Origin: CAYUZU01 sp964448675
GTDB taxonomy: Bacteria > Planctomycetota > Phycisphaerae > UBA1845 > Fen-1342
Direction: 5' to 3'
Length of the DNA: 64,000 nucleotides
Assembly: GCA_964448675.1 (NCBI GenBank)
Contig: CAYUZU010000013.1
Span: 1-64,000, forward strand
Shown here: piece by piece, positions 43,220-52,078 of the stretch
Layout of the letters: every line of letters begins with the position of its first letter
Position numbering within the stretch: position 1 is the first letter of the stretch
Translations under genes and position numbers: made by a program
The notes under the pieces: model-generated
The model's input: only the letters and a program-made list of their open reading frames with translations
What the model was told of the DNA's origin: nothing
The model's database searches: none

Positions 43220-46200
43220 GTGGAACAGAATCTCATTCTTGCGGGCGTTGGTGGCCAGGGCATTCTCACAATCGCACGGGCGATCTCGATCGCGGCCATG
43301 CGGCGCGATCTGCATCTGCGGCAGGCCGAGGTGCACGGCATGTCGCAGCGCGGCGGCGCGGTGCAATCGCACCTGCGCATTGCCGACCATGAGCTCTTCA
43401 GCGACCTGATTCCGGCCGGCCATGCGGACCTCATCTTCGCGGTCGAACCGCTGGAGGCGCTGCGCTACGTGCAGTACCTGCGGCCGGACGGCGTGATGAT
43501 CGTCAGCACCAACGCCTTCGTGAACATCGAGAACTACCCCGCGATCGAACAGGTGCTCGATCGCGTTGCCGAGTTTCCGCGCCACGTCCTGCTTGATGTC
43601 GACGGCCTCGCCAAGGCCGCCGGCTCCGTGCGCTCGGCCAACATCGTCACGCTGGGCGCCGGCTCGCTGTTCCTCGACATGGCCGCCGCCGATCTAGAAG
43701 AAGCCGTCGCCGAGATGTTCGCCACCAAGGGCGACAAGATTGTCGACATCAACCGCCGCGCGTTTCGTCTCGGGCGCAATGCGGCCGCGGCCTATCGCGA
43801 CGGGCTGCAGCGCGGCGGCATCTCGCGCGTCGTGCGCGCCTGGATCGAAGGGCTGTCCGCGGACGAGCTGCTCGCGGATGAGGCGCCGACGCCGCCGAAT
43901 TTCGACGACATCGACCTGGTCGAGCATCGTCTGACCGGTGCCGAAGCCACCGCTTTCGAACGCACGCTGCTGCGCGCCTATGAAGAAGACCGCCGCCCGC
44001 TGTACGAGCACGAGGTCTACATGCTGGTCGAGCTGGTGGGCGCCATCTCACCGCCGCGCTACGTATTCGTGCCCAAGGGCGGCATGATCTCGCCCGAGGC
44101 CCTGGCACAATTCCCCGGCAATCGCGTCGTACTCAAGCTCGTATCGCAGGACGTCATCCACAAGACCGACGCCAACGGCATCGTCTTCTGCAATCGTGAG
44201 TACGAAACCGTGCGGCGTGAGGTCGAGCGTCTGATCGATCGCCACGGCACGGCACGCGTCGAGGGCGTGCTGGTCGTCGAGTTCGTCGAACGAAACCAGG
44301 CCGGCTTCGGCAACGAGCTGTTCGTCGGCGTGCGCTCGACGCGCGAGTTCGGCCCGGTGATTGCCGCCGGGCTCGGCGGCGTCGACACCGAGTACCTCGC
44401 CAGCAAGATGAAGCCCGGTGTCGCGGTCGCCAAGGCCTGCGCCGCCGACACCTCCGCCGAGGAGTTCCTCGACCTTTTCCGCAACACGGCGGCCTACGAC
44501 GTACTTGCGGGCCGCGCCCGCGGCCACAAGCGCATCGTGTCCGACGGCGAGTTGCTGCGCTGCTTCCAGGCGTTCATCTCGATCGCACGACACTTCTGCA
44601 CCGACCGCGGGGCGGAGGGCCCCGACGTCGCCGAGCTCGAGGTCAACCCGTTCGCCTTCCGCCAGGAGCGCATGGTCCCGCTCGACGGCCGCGGCCGTCT
44701 CGGCACCGCCGCCCAGCGTCTGCCCGCGCGCCCCGCCGACAAGGTGCAGCACCTCCTCGAGCCGCGCGCGATCGCGGTCCTCGGCGTGTCCAGCTCGGCC
44801 ATGAACTTCGGCCGCATCATCCTCAACAACGTGAAGAACTGCGGCTTCCCGACCGAGCACCTCTACGTCGTAAAAGACAACGAGCACGAAATCGACGGCG
44901 TACGCTGTGTGCCTAACGTGACCGCCCTGCCCGAGTTCGTCGACATGCTCGTCATCGCCGCCCCCGCCAGGGCGATCCCGGACATCACCGTCGACGTCAT
45001 CGGCAGTGGCAAGGTCGGCGCCGCGATCATGATCCCCGGCGGCATGGGCGAAACCGAAGGCACCGAGGAGATCGAGCGCAAGATCCAGACCGCCATCGCC
45101 GCCGCGCGCGACGGCAACGAGGATGGTCCTGTGTTCCTGGGGCCGAACTGCATGGGCATCCAGTCGCGGCCCGGGCGCTACGACACGTTCTTCATCCCGC
45201 AGAGCAAGCTCGACACCCGCTGGTCGGCGCCGGCGCGCCGGGTCGCGCTGGTCTCCCAGAGCGGCGCGTTCATCGTGAGCCGCCTGAGCAATCTTGCCAC
45301 CCTCGATCCGGCGCTGAGCGTTTCGCTCGGCAACCAGATCGACCTGACCGTCGCCGACATGGTCCGGGCCGTCGGTCAGCGCGACGACATCGACGTCGTC
45401 GGGGTCTATGTCGAGGGCTTCAAGAACCTCGACGGGCTCGACTTCGTTCGCGCGGTCCGCGAAGTCTCCACCGCCGGCAAGACCGTTGTCTTCTACAAGG
45501 CCGGCCGCACGCCTTCCGGGCGTTCGGCGGCGGCGGGGCACACGGCCTCGGTCGCGGGCGACTATGACGTCTGCCTGGCCGCGGTGGCCAACGCCGGCGG
45601 CCTGGTCGTCGAGACCTTCAAGGAATTCGAGCACCTCGTCGAGCTCGCAACCGCGCTGCACGGCAAACGCACGGACGGCCTGCGGCTCGGTGCGATCAGC
45701 AACGCCGGCTTCGAGACCGTCGGCATGGCCGATGCGATCGTCGGCGCCGGTTATCAGCTCGCGATGGCGGAATTGTCGGACGCGACCCGCGGCCAGGTTC
45801 GTGAGGCACTGGGCCGGCACAAGCTGGACGCGCTGGTCAACGTGCGCAACCCGCTCGACCTGACGCCGATGGCCGGCGACGAGGCGTACACCGACTGCGT
45901 GCGAACGCTGCTGCAAAGCGGCGAGGTCGACGCGGTGGTGGCATCACTGGTGCCGCTCACGCCGGCCATGCTCACCACCGACGAAGAGGTCACCAAGACC
46001 GGCTCTCTCGCTGAGCGACTGCCGAAGCTCCTGGCGGAGACGACCAAGCCCGTCGTGGTCAGCATCGACTCCGGCTCGCGTTACGACGCACTCGCGACCG
46101 CGTTGCGCGCCGCCGGCGTGCCGGTGTTCCGCTCGTGCGACCAGGCGGTGCGCACCCTCGGCCGCTACCTGTGTCACCGCGCGCCGCAGCACGTGCGCCA

Positions 46201-46273
46201 GGCCACCATGGACGCGTCACAGGTCCCCACCGCCGACGACGCGGGCATCGTGCCGCAACCGGCCCGGGCGTAG
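43220..46273 (+). CDS. Fusion: IorB + ADP-forming acyl-CoA synthetase
   Basis: 1017 residues from GTG 43220, with AGAGGA about 9 nt upstream. Residues 1-195 are IorB (MEQNLILAGVGGQGI, then AEVHGMSQRGGAVQSHL). Residues about 205-490 are the ATP-grasp (beta-like) half of an NDP-forming acyl-CoA synthetase (VVLKLVSQDVIHKTD, ELEVNPFAF). Residues about 505-650 are the CoA-binding domain (EPRAIAVLGVSSSAMNFG) and about 665-990 the ligase domain (VALVSQSGAFIVSRLSN). The phosphohistidine is in GHTASVAGD (His about 774). The pathway logic is direct: IOR makes aryl-acetyl-CoA, and the synthetase cleaves it to aryl-acetate plus ATP. The beta-before-alpha order is the reverse of the usual fused enzymes. 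Confidence 0.88.
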   Translation: MEQNLILAGVGGQGILTIARAISIAAMRRDLHLRQAEVHGMSQRGGAVQSHLRIADHELFSDLIPAGHADLIFAVEPLEALRYVQYLRPDGVMIVSTNAFVNIENYPAIEQVLDRVAEFPRHVLLDVDGLAKAAGSVRSANIVTLGAGSLFLDMAAADLEEAVAEMFATKGDKIVDINRRAFRLGRNAAAAYRDGLQRGGISRVVRAWIEGLSADELLADEAPTPPNFDDIDLVEHRLTGAEATAFERTLLRAYEEDRRPLYEHEVYMLVELVGAISPPRYVFVPKGGMISPEALAQFPGNRVVLKLVSQDVIHKTDANGIVFCNREYETVRREVERLIDRHGTARVEGVLVVEFVERNQAGFGNELFVGVRSTREFGPVIAAGLGGVDTEYLASKMKPGVAVAKACAADTSAEEFLDLFRNTAAYDVLAGRARGHKRIVSDGELLRCFQAFISIARHFCTDRGAEGPDVAELEVNPFAFRQERMVPLDGRGRLGTAAQRLPARPADKVQHLLEPRAIAVLGVSSSAMNFGRIILNNVKNCGFPTEHLYVVKDNEHEIDGVRCVPNVTALPEFVDMLVIAAPARAIPDITVDVIGSGKVGAAIMIPGGMGETEGTEEIERKIQTAIAAARDGNEDGPVFLGPNCMGIQSRPGRYDTFFIPQSKLDTRWSAPARRVALVSQSGAFIVSRLSNLATLDPALSVSLGNQIDLTVADMVRAVGQRDDIDVVGVYVEGFKNLDGLDFVRAVREVSTAGKTVVFYKAGRTPSGRSAAAGHTASVAGDYDVCLAAVANAGGLVVETFKEFEHLVELATALHGKRTDGLRLGAISNAGFETVGMADAIVGAGYQLAMAELSDATRGQVREALGRHKLDALVNVRNPLDLTPMAGDEAYTDCVRTLLQSGEVDAVVASLVPLTPAMLTTDEEVTKTGSLAERLPKLLAETTKPVVVSIDSGSRYDALATALRAAGVPVFRSCDQAVRTLGRYLCHRAPQHVRQATMDASQVPTADDAGIVPQPARA

Positions 46274-46279
46274 AAGGCC

Positions 46280-46296
46280 GGCGGGTGGAACCCGCC
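46280..46296. terminator. Hairpin between convergent genes
   Basis: GGCGGGT-GGA-ACCCGCC forms a perfect 7-bp stem with a 3-nt loop, 6 nt after the fusion gene and 11 nt before the convergent peptidase stop. It is suited to terminate both transcripts, though no T tract follows. Confidence 0.5.
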
Positions 46297-46307
46297 CAAC
46301 AGGATGA

Positions 46308-48221
46308 TCACTGTTCCTTGGTCGTCGCCAACTGATCCTTCTCGAGCAGCACTTCCAGCTCGTCGAGCAGTTCGCCAAAAAGCTCCATCGTCGCATGGAT
46401 CGGCTTCGGCGTGCTCATGTCGACGCCAGCGTCCTCGAGAATGTCGATGGGATAGTCGCTGCTGCCGGCCTTGAGGAAACCGAGATAGGCGTCGACCTTG
46501 GCCGGCTCTTGCGTGAGCACGCGCTGCGCCAGCGCGACCGAGGCACAGTAGCTGGTTGCGTACTTGTACACGTAGAAGCCGCGATAGAAGTGCGGGATGC
46601 GCACCCAGTACCCGCTGACCTCTTCGTCGTGCGCGTACGCCGGCCCGAAGTACTTCTCGACGAGGCCCTTGTACGTCTCGGCCATGCTCTCGTAGGTCAG
46701 GGGCTGGCCCTTCTCGGCCTGGTCGTGGAGCAGCATCTCGTATTCGGCCCACATGGTCTGGTTGATCACGGTGCCGCGGATGCTCTCCAACTCGAGGTTC
46801 ACCAGGAACAGCTTCTCTTCGTGGTCCTTGGCACGCTTGCGCAAGAAGTCCGCCAGGATCACCTCGTTGCACGTTGACGCCACCTCCGCCAGGAAGATCG
46901 GATAGTCACCGTAAATCGGCGGTTGGTTGTTCTGCGTGAACCAAGTGTGCATCGAATGGCCCATCTCGTGGGCCACCGTGAACATCTCGTTGTAGGTATC
47001 GTTGTAGTTCAGCAGGATGTTCGGGTGCGTCGCGTAGATGCCCATGCTGTACGCGCCGCTGCGTTTGCCCTTGGTCTCGTAGACGTCGATCCAGCGACTG
47101 GCAAAACCGTCCTTCATCGGACTGAGGTACTCGGCCCCCAGCGGCGCCAGCGCCTTGATAATCGTCGCCACCGCGTCGTCGTACGCGATTTGCGGCGGCT
47201 CGCTCTCGACCAGCGGCACGAACGTGTCGTACAGATGGACCCTGTCGACGCCGAGTTGCTGGCGGCGGATTTCCATATAGCGGTGCAGCTTCGGCAGGTG
47301 CTCGTGGATCGTGTCGATCAGGTTGGTGTACACCTCGACCGGGACGTTGTCCGGCGCGAGCGCCGCGTGTACCGCACTGTCATAGCCGCGAGCACGTGCG
47401 TTGAAGACATCCTTCTGAATCGAACCGGCCAGCAGCGCAGCGATCGTATTCTTGAATTCGAGATACGCGCCGAGCGTTCCCTTGAACGCGGCCCGGCGGA
47501 CGTCGCGGTCCTTGGAGAGCATGAACTTGCTGTAGCGGCCCTCGCTGAGCTCAACCTCCTTGCCGTCCTCGTCCTTGATCGTGGGGAAGCTCATGTCGGC
47601 GTTGGTGAGCATGGTGAACGCCTGCTGCGGCGTGGCGGCCACCTTGCTGGCCATCGCGAGCAGCTCCTCCTCGCGGGCACTGAGCACATGCTCCTGCTGC
47701 CGCAGCAGGTTCGCGAAGTAGTGGCGATACACTTCGAGCGCCGGCGTCGTGCGGACCCATTCCATCAGGCGCCCCTCGGGCAGGGCGAGAATCTCCGGCT
47801 CGAACCACGCGGTTGCCTCCCCCAACTTGACGGCCAGGTTCTGGGCCCGCTGGTACATGGCCTTGGGCTCGGCCTCACGCGTGTCCTGGTCGCGCAGCAG
47901 CATCGTGTAGGCGAAGACGCGCTCGAGCTTCTGGTACAGCTCGTCACGTAGTTCGAGGAACTCCGCCAGCGTCGCGGGCGCTTCACTAACCTTGCCGCGC
48001 ATGGCCGCGGCCTTCTCGATCATCTGCTCGCACGCCTTGAGGTCCATCTCCCAGGCGGACGGGCTGGTGTAGAAATGCGACAGATCCCACTTGTACTGCT
48101 CGTCGATCTCACTGCGCTCGGGCACGCGGCCGTCCTCCTCCCCGGCCTGCGCCGGCACCAAGACGAAAGAAACAACCAGAAGAAGGGAAAGAGCGGTCAT
48201 AACAGGCTGAATTCGAGACAT
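46308..48221 (-). CDS. Exported oligoendopeptidase F-type M3B peptidase
   Basis: 637 residues. The zinc motif HEMGHSMH (about 415-422) and the downstream helix EVASTCNEVILADFL identify an M3B/PepF oligopeptidase. The M3 fold is supported throughout (YKWDLSHFYTS near the start, FYVYKYATSYCASVALAQRV near the end). Unusually, the N-terminus is a signal peptide (VMTALSLLLVVSFVLVPAQA), so it should act outside the cytoplasm; classical PepF enzymes are cytoplasmic. It probably degrades peptides of about 7-17 residues. It is convergent with the IorB fusion. Confidence 0.88.
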   Translation of the reverse strand: MSRIQPVMTALSLLLVVSFVLVPAQAGEEDGRVPERSEIDEQYKWDLSHFYTSPSAWEMDLKACEQMIEKAAAMRGKVSEAPATLAEFLELRDELYQKLERVFAYTMLLRDQDTREAEPKAMYQRAQNLAVKLGEATAWFEPEILALPEGRLMEWVRTTPALEVYRHYFANLLRQQEHVLSAREEELLAMASKVAATPQQAFTMLTNADMSFPTIKDEDGKEVELSEGRYSKFMLSKDRDVRRAAFKGTLGAYLEFKNTIAALLAGSIQKDVFNARARGYDSAVHAALAPDNVPVEVYTNLIDTIHEHLPKLHRYMEIRRQQLGVDRVHLYDTFVPLVESEPPQIAYDDAVATIIKALAPLGAEYLSPMKDGFASRWIDVYETKGKRSGAYSMGIYATHPNILLNYNDTYNEMFTVAHEMGHSMHTWFTQNNQPPIYGDYPIFLAEVASTCNEVILADFLRKRAKDHEEKLFLVNLELESIRGTVINQTMWAEYEMLLHDQAEKGQPLTYESMAETYKGLVEKYFGPAYAHDEEVSGYWVRIPHFYRGFYVYKYATSYCASVALAQRVLTQEPAKVDAYLGFLKAGSSDYPIDILEDAGVDMSTPKPIHATMELFGELLDELEVLLEKDQLATTKEQ

Positions 48222-48441
48222 GATGCAATGACCTTCGGGCGGGAATCCACAGGCGCTCCGCGGCGCGGCCCCGCCAGCCGCCCGCAGCTCGAAACCGTAT
48301 TCGAGCGTATCGCGAGGGCGTGACGGAAACAAGACACGCGTCAGTCGCCGGCCCCCGGCGCTGTCAGAACTTGTTGGAAGGGAGGGTACGTGAGCTCACC
48401 GACGTGCGCAGCGACCAGCAGTCCCGATCGTCCCGGCCCGG

Positions 48442-49683
48442 TTACGCGGGCCAGTCGCGCGGGCCGCAAGACAGCAGCAGCCCGTCGCCGTCGATCGGAT
48501 ACTGCTCGAGGTAGTGGCCGATGGTCTTGTCCGTCACGGCTTCCGCCGCTGCCAGCCGAGCATCGGCGCTGCGGGCGTACCCGTGGATCTCGATATCATC
48601 GACGAGTTGCATGAGGCGGGTGCGCGGGTTCTCCGCCTCGAGCGAGAGGTGCGTGCGGCGCTGGTTCTTGACCCGCTGCACCTCGTCGCCGCGCACGCCG
48701 TCGCGCATGACCTCCCGGGCCTGGGCACGCAGGGCGTCGTGCATCTCCTCGCAGCGCTCCGGCTCGCCGTCGGCGTAGAGGATCATCAGGCCGCGGTCGC
48801 GATAGCCCACCCAGATCGCCCCCGCCTGCGTGCAGATGCCCTGCTGCACGATGTTCCAGTAGCAGCGTGAGTTGCCACCGCCAAAGACCGACGTAAACGC
48901 CTCGACCGATTCCTCCGCGAGATGGCCGCGCGGCACCGCGGGATAGATCAGCAGCACCGACTGCTGCTTGAACCGCTCGGTGCGGTGCTTGAAGACGCCG
49001 CCGGGCAGCGGCGTGTGTTCGGCCGGCGGCGGGTGGCCATCCACGCTGCGCTGCCATTGTCCGCAGTGGCGCCCCGCGGCGGCGAAAACGGCTTCCGCCT
49101 CGAGCGCGCCCGAGGCGATGAGGCACATGTTGTCCGCCGCGTAGCGCCGCCGGTGGTAGTCGAGCAGGGTGGCGTGCGGCAGTTTCTGAATCGTCTCCTT
49201 CTCGCCGAGGATTTCGTGGCCGAGTGGGTGGTCACCGAAAACCACCTCGTGCACGAAGTTCCAGACCGCGCGATCGAAGTTGTCATCGCTCATGGCGATT
49301 TCTTCGAGGATGACGTTGCGCTCGGTCTGGAAGTCCGGCTCCGGCAGGCTGGGCCGCATCATGTCCGCCAGCAGCTCGATCTGCTCCTCCAGCCGGCGGC
49401 CGGGCACCCAGCCGTAATACACGGTGTGCTCCTTGCCGGTGTAGGCGTTGTAGATGCTGCCGAGCTCGTCGAAACGGATGTTGATGTCGTGCCACGAGCG
49501 CGTCGGCGTACCCTTGAAGCACATATGCTCGAGGAAATGGCTGACGCCGTGCTCCGGGGGGTGCTCATGGCGCGACCCGGTCAGGGCGAGAAACCCGACG
49601 GCCGCGGAACGTACCTGCGGCATGGTCTCGCAGATGACGCGCAAGCCGTTGGGCAACTGGTGCGTGGCGAATCTGGATTGCAT
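48442..49683 (-). CDS. M16 (insulinase-like) zinc peptidase
   Basis: 413 residues. The inverted zinc motif HFLEH (His49, Glu52, His53) with a distal Glu in NVILEEIAM (about 129) is complete. The C-terminal half has the usual M16 FGGGNSRCYWNIVQQ loop. Family members act as processing peptidases or, in pairs, as peptide-degrading enzymes. It has no signal peptide (starts MQSRFATHQLPNGLRV), so it is probably cytoplasmic. The single 413-residue chain is typical of the one-subunit bacterial form. Confidence 0.9.
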   Translation of the reverse strand: MQSRFATHQLPNGLRVICETMPQVRSAAVGFLALTGSRHEHPPEHGVSHFLEHMCFKGTPTRSWHDINIRFDELGSIYNAYTGKEHTVYYGWVPGRRLEEQIELLADMMRPSLPEPDFQTERNVILEEIAMSDDNFDRAVWNFVHEVVFGDHPLGHEILGEKETIQKLPHATLLDYHRRRYAADNMCLIASGALEAEAVFAAAGRHCGQWQRSVDGHPPPAEHTPLPGGVFKHRTERFKQQSVLLIYPAVPRGHLAEESVEAFTSVFGGGNSRCYWNIVQQGICTQAGAIWVGYRDRGLMILYADGEPERCEEMHDALRAQAREVMRDGVRGDEVQRVKNQRRTHLSLEAENPRTRLMQLVDDIEIHGYARSADARLAAAEAVTDKTIGHYLEQYPIDGDGLLLSCGPRDWPA

Positions 49684-50003
49684 GCGGGGATTGTAAGGAG
49701 GGTGGCGCTGGTTGTCAGTCGATGGCCGGCAGTTTTCAGTCTCGGGGAGCTCTCGGCTTTCGGCCGTCAGCTGTCAGCCGGAGGGGTGCAGCCTGCGCGA
49801 TTCAGAATGCAAGATGGGGCCCGCGACACGGAGCGGCGTTCGCTGGTCAGCGCCCGGTGCCCGGCCACTGGATCCCGGATTCCGGCCGGCCCGCTCGTCG
49901 CGCCGTCGCTGCGTGGCTGCGTCACTACTGAAGAAGAACGCGTCGGCCAAGCCCCCCGTCTCGGCCGACGCGACAAATGGCAGGCCCGGCTCGTGATGTG
50001 GAA
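49684..50003. other. Intergenic, includes a possible interspersed repeat
   Basis: No gene seen. 49730..49745 (CAGTTTTCAGTCTCGG) is similar to 18360..18376, and both are followed about 40 nt later by CAGCTxTCxGCCGG. The rest is low-information GC-rich DNA that must hold the M16 promoter. Confidence 0.35.
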
Positions 50004-50393
50004 TCAGGCGTCGTCGTCTTCGCTCGGGAAGATGAACTCCATACCGACCAGGTAGCCGACATGCGCTTGCGTGCAGTGCCGCACGATCGCGTGCCCGTAG
50101 CAGCTCATCTCCGGCTGGTGGATCGCCAGCGAGATCTTCGTCTCCACCGGCACCGGCCGGCGCGAACGCATCCCCAGACCGTTCTGGCTCAGGTTGTGCA
50201 GCGTCGCCAGCATGTGCCGCTCGCCATAGCAGCTCTCCGGCAACCAGACCTCGACCGTCCCGGGAAACGGCCAGCGCTCCTCGCGTCGCACGTTGGGGCC
50301 CCGCTGCTTCGAGATCGCCTTGTGGGTATGGCTCTCGATCAGTTGCTGGATGGCCTCCGGCGAGATTCTGACGATGTTTTCAGCGTCCATCAC
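50004..50393 (-). CDS. PilZ-domain protein
   Basis: 129 residues. The PilZ domain spans about 35-125: RREERWPF (RxxxR-type arginines) and NLSQNGLGM (D/NxSxxG), with the final strand YLVGMEFIF. PilZ proteins bind c-di-GMP and relay it to a partner. The N-terminal 35 residues are helical (SPEAIQQLIESHTH). It is a stand-alone receptor that could respond to the HD-GYP-PilZ protein encoded at 22990. Confidence 0.85.
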   Translation of the reverse strand: MMDAENIVRISPEAIQQLIESHTHKAISKQRGPNVRREERWPFPGTVEVWLPESCYGERHMLATLHNLSQNGLGMRSRRPVPVETKISLAIHQPEMSCYGHAIVRHCTQAHVGYLVGMEFIFPSEDDDA

Positions 50394-50850
50394 GACTACC
50401 TCTTACGCCCGGCGATACGGCGAACTCGCCTCTGGTTCTCATCGGAAACAAGCCGCTCCCTCATCAGTGCCCCCCGCGCGATAACCTCCGTGTCGGCGGT
50501 CGCCCCGTCCGCGCGGCTGAGGTCGGGACGGATGCTCCGGCGACATTATCGGCCCCGCTCGTGGGCTGGACCGGCCACACGCGCGGCATGCACCCCACGC
50601 CAGCCGACCTGCCGCCGGCGATTCACGGACCGCCGGCACGATCGCGTTTTTTGCGCGATCGCGCTCACGGCAACCCCCGCCTTTTTCGATAGTTGAGGTG
50701 TCCTTCAGTCGAGAGGTTTGAAGCGGACCCCCGGCCCCGACCGTTTGACCGTTCGAGCTGCGCCTTTCTCGACGGTCGACGGATGGCCCGGGCCCCGCGA
50801 AAGACGATTGCACCGCCGCATGTCCGAGACCTCGCCTGGGGAGAGAAGAC
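50394..50850. other. 457-bp divergent intergenic region with a hairpin
   Basis: No gene seen. 50639..50661 forms CGATCGCG-TTTTTTG-CGCGATCG, a perfect 8-bp stem that also contains the palindrome GCGATCGC. It lies between divergent genes, so a regulatory role is more likely than termination. The promoter of the metzincin lipoprotein at 50851 should be in its right half. Confidence 0.4.
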
Positions 50851-52074
50851 ATGCGGCTCCGGATTCTCGTTCTGCTCGGGCTCGGCCTGGTGCTGGGCCC
50901 CGTCGGCTGCGCGCCGGACCTGTTCGGCCTCGACAGCAACGCGGATGTCATTACCGCAATCGACAACGTCCCGCTCGCCCCCACCGGGGATGGCGGGAAC
51001 GGCGACGGTGGGTCCGATAGCGACCTGACCAGCCAACCACTGCAAGACGCTGTCATCCTCAAGGACAGCGTCGGACGCGACGACTACAAGCTCTTTCAAC
51101 TCGGCCCCGGCGCGGCCGGCGACAAGTGGACGGTGTCGTCGTTCGGGCTGGGTTCGTACCTCGTGGTCGTGTTCGACCAGCATCACGACCTGCTCTATCG
51201 CCACCAGGTCTGGAGCGGGGGCCCGTTGGAACACGTGCTCCGTGCGGATACGGAGATGCTGTGGGTCGGTGTCGCACCCGCTTACGGGAGCCTCGGCGGC
51301 AGTTTCCGCCTTGAAGCAGCCCGTACGCCGAGCGTGGGCGCCCCCGGTCCAGCTCCGCAGGTCGTGTGGGTAAACTTCGGCGCGGGTTCGGGCGTGAAGG
51401 TTCACCAGCTGACCGGGATCTCGTTCGACGCGTTCGATTCCGCGCGGCTGGGAGACGCCTACGCCGGCGCGACCGGGCAGATGAAGCAGCACATCATTCA
51501 GGCGATGCGTGAGGATTACGCGCCGTTCAACGTCGTCGTCCTGTCGTCGGACGAAGGGCCGCCGCCGGACGGGCCTTATTCGACCGTGCACATCGGGGGC
51601 GATCACGATCGCCTGCTGGGCCTGGCCGACAACGTGGATCAGTACAACACCGACATCACGCAGACGGCGGTCGTCTTCGCGGATGCCTTCGCGCCGTACG
51701 CCGTGATGCAGCTGACCGTCGAGGAAATGGGCCAGATGATCGGCAATACGGCCAGCCATGAGCTCGGGCACCTGCTGGGGCTCTATCATACCGCGGCCCC
51801 GACCGACCTGATGGACACCACCGGGACCGCCTGGGACCTCGTCGCCAACCAGGCCTTCGAGCGCGGGGTGCTCGAGCGAACCGTCTTTCCGTGGGGGTAC
51901 GAGAATTGCCCGGCGAGACTCGCAGAGATTGTCGGCTACAATCCCAACGGTAAGGCTGCCGATAACGCCAAGCCGCTCAACACCGAGAAGGCACTGCGCA
52001 AGGCGGCCCTGCGGGCCATGTTACGCGAGGATCTCCGGCGGTGCTGCGGCACCTGTCTCCACCTGGATGGATGA
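50851..52074 (+). CDS. Metzincin-type metalloprotease lipoprotein 1
   Basis: 407 residues. The signal peptide ends in a lipobox (GPVGC, Cys about 20). The zinc motif HELGHLLGLYH (about 303-313) is the HExxHxxGxxH signature and is followed by a Met-turn-like LMDTTG. Before it, about 70-155 is a strand-rich segment like a degenerate PPC (pre-peptidase) domain (YKLFQLGPGAAGDKWTVSS). The C-terminal 65 residues add helices and three cysteines. It is a paralogue of the next gene and the two are only 4 bp apart, so they form an operon. Confidence 0.8.
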   Translation: MRLRILVLLGLGLVLGPVGCAPDLFGLDSNADVITAIDNVPLAPTGDGGNGDGGSDSDLTSQPLQDAVILKDSVGRDDYKLFQLGPGAAGDKWTVSSFGLGSYLVVVFDQHHDLLYRHQVWSGGPLEHVLRADTEMLWVGVAPAYGSLGGSFRLEAARTPSVGAPGPAPQVVWVNFGAGSGVKVHQLTGISFDAFDSARLGDAYAGATGQMKQHIIQAMREDYAPFNVVVLSSDEGPPPDGPYSTVHIGGDHDRLLGLADNVDQYNTDITQTAVVFADAFAPYAVMQLTVEEMGQMIGNTASHELGHLLGLYHTAAPTDLMDTTGTAWDLVANQAFERGVLERTVFPWGYENCPARLAEIVGYNPNGKAADNAKPLNTEKALRKAALRAMLREDLRRCCGTCLHLDG

Positions 52075-52078
52075 GACC

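Noticed and set aside
44048..45916. 622-codon minus-strand frame
   Set aside because: Antisense to the IorB-synthetase fusion, which has clear domains throughout.
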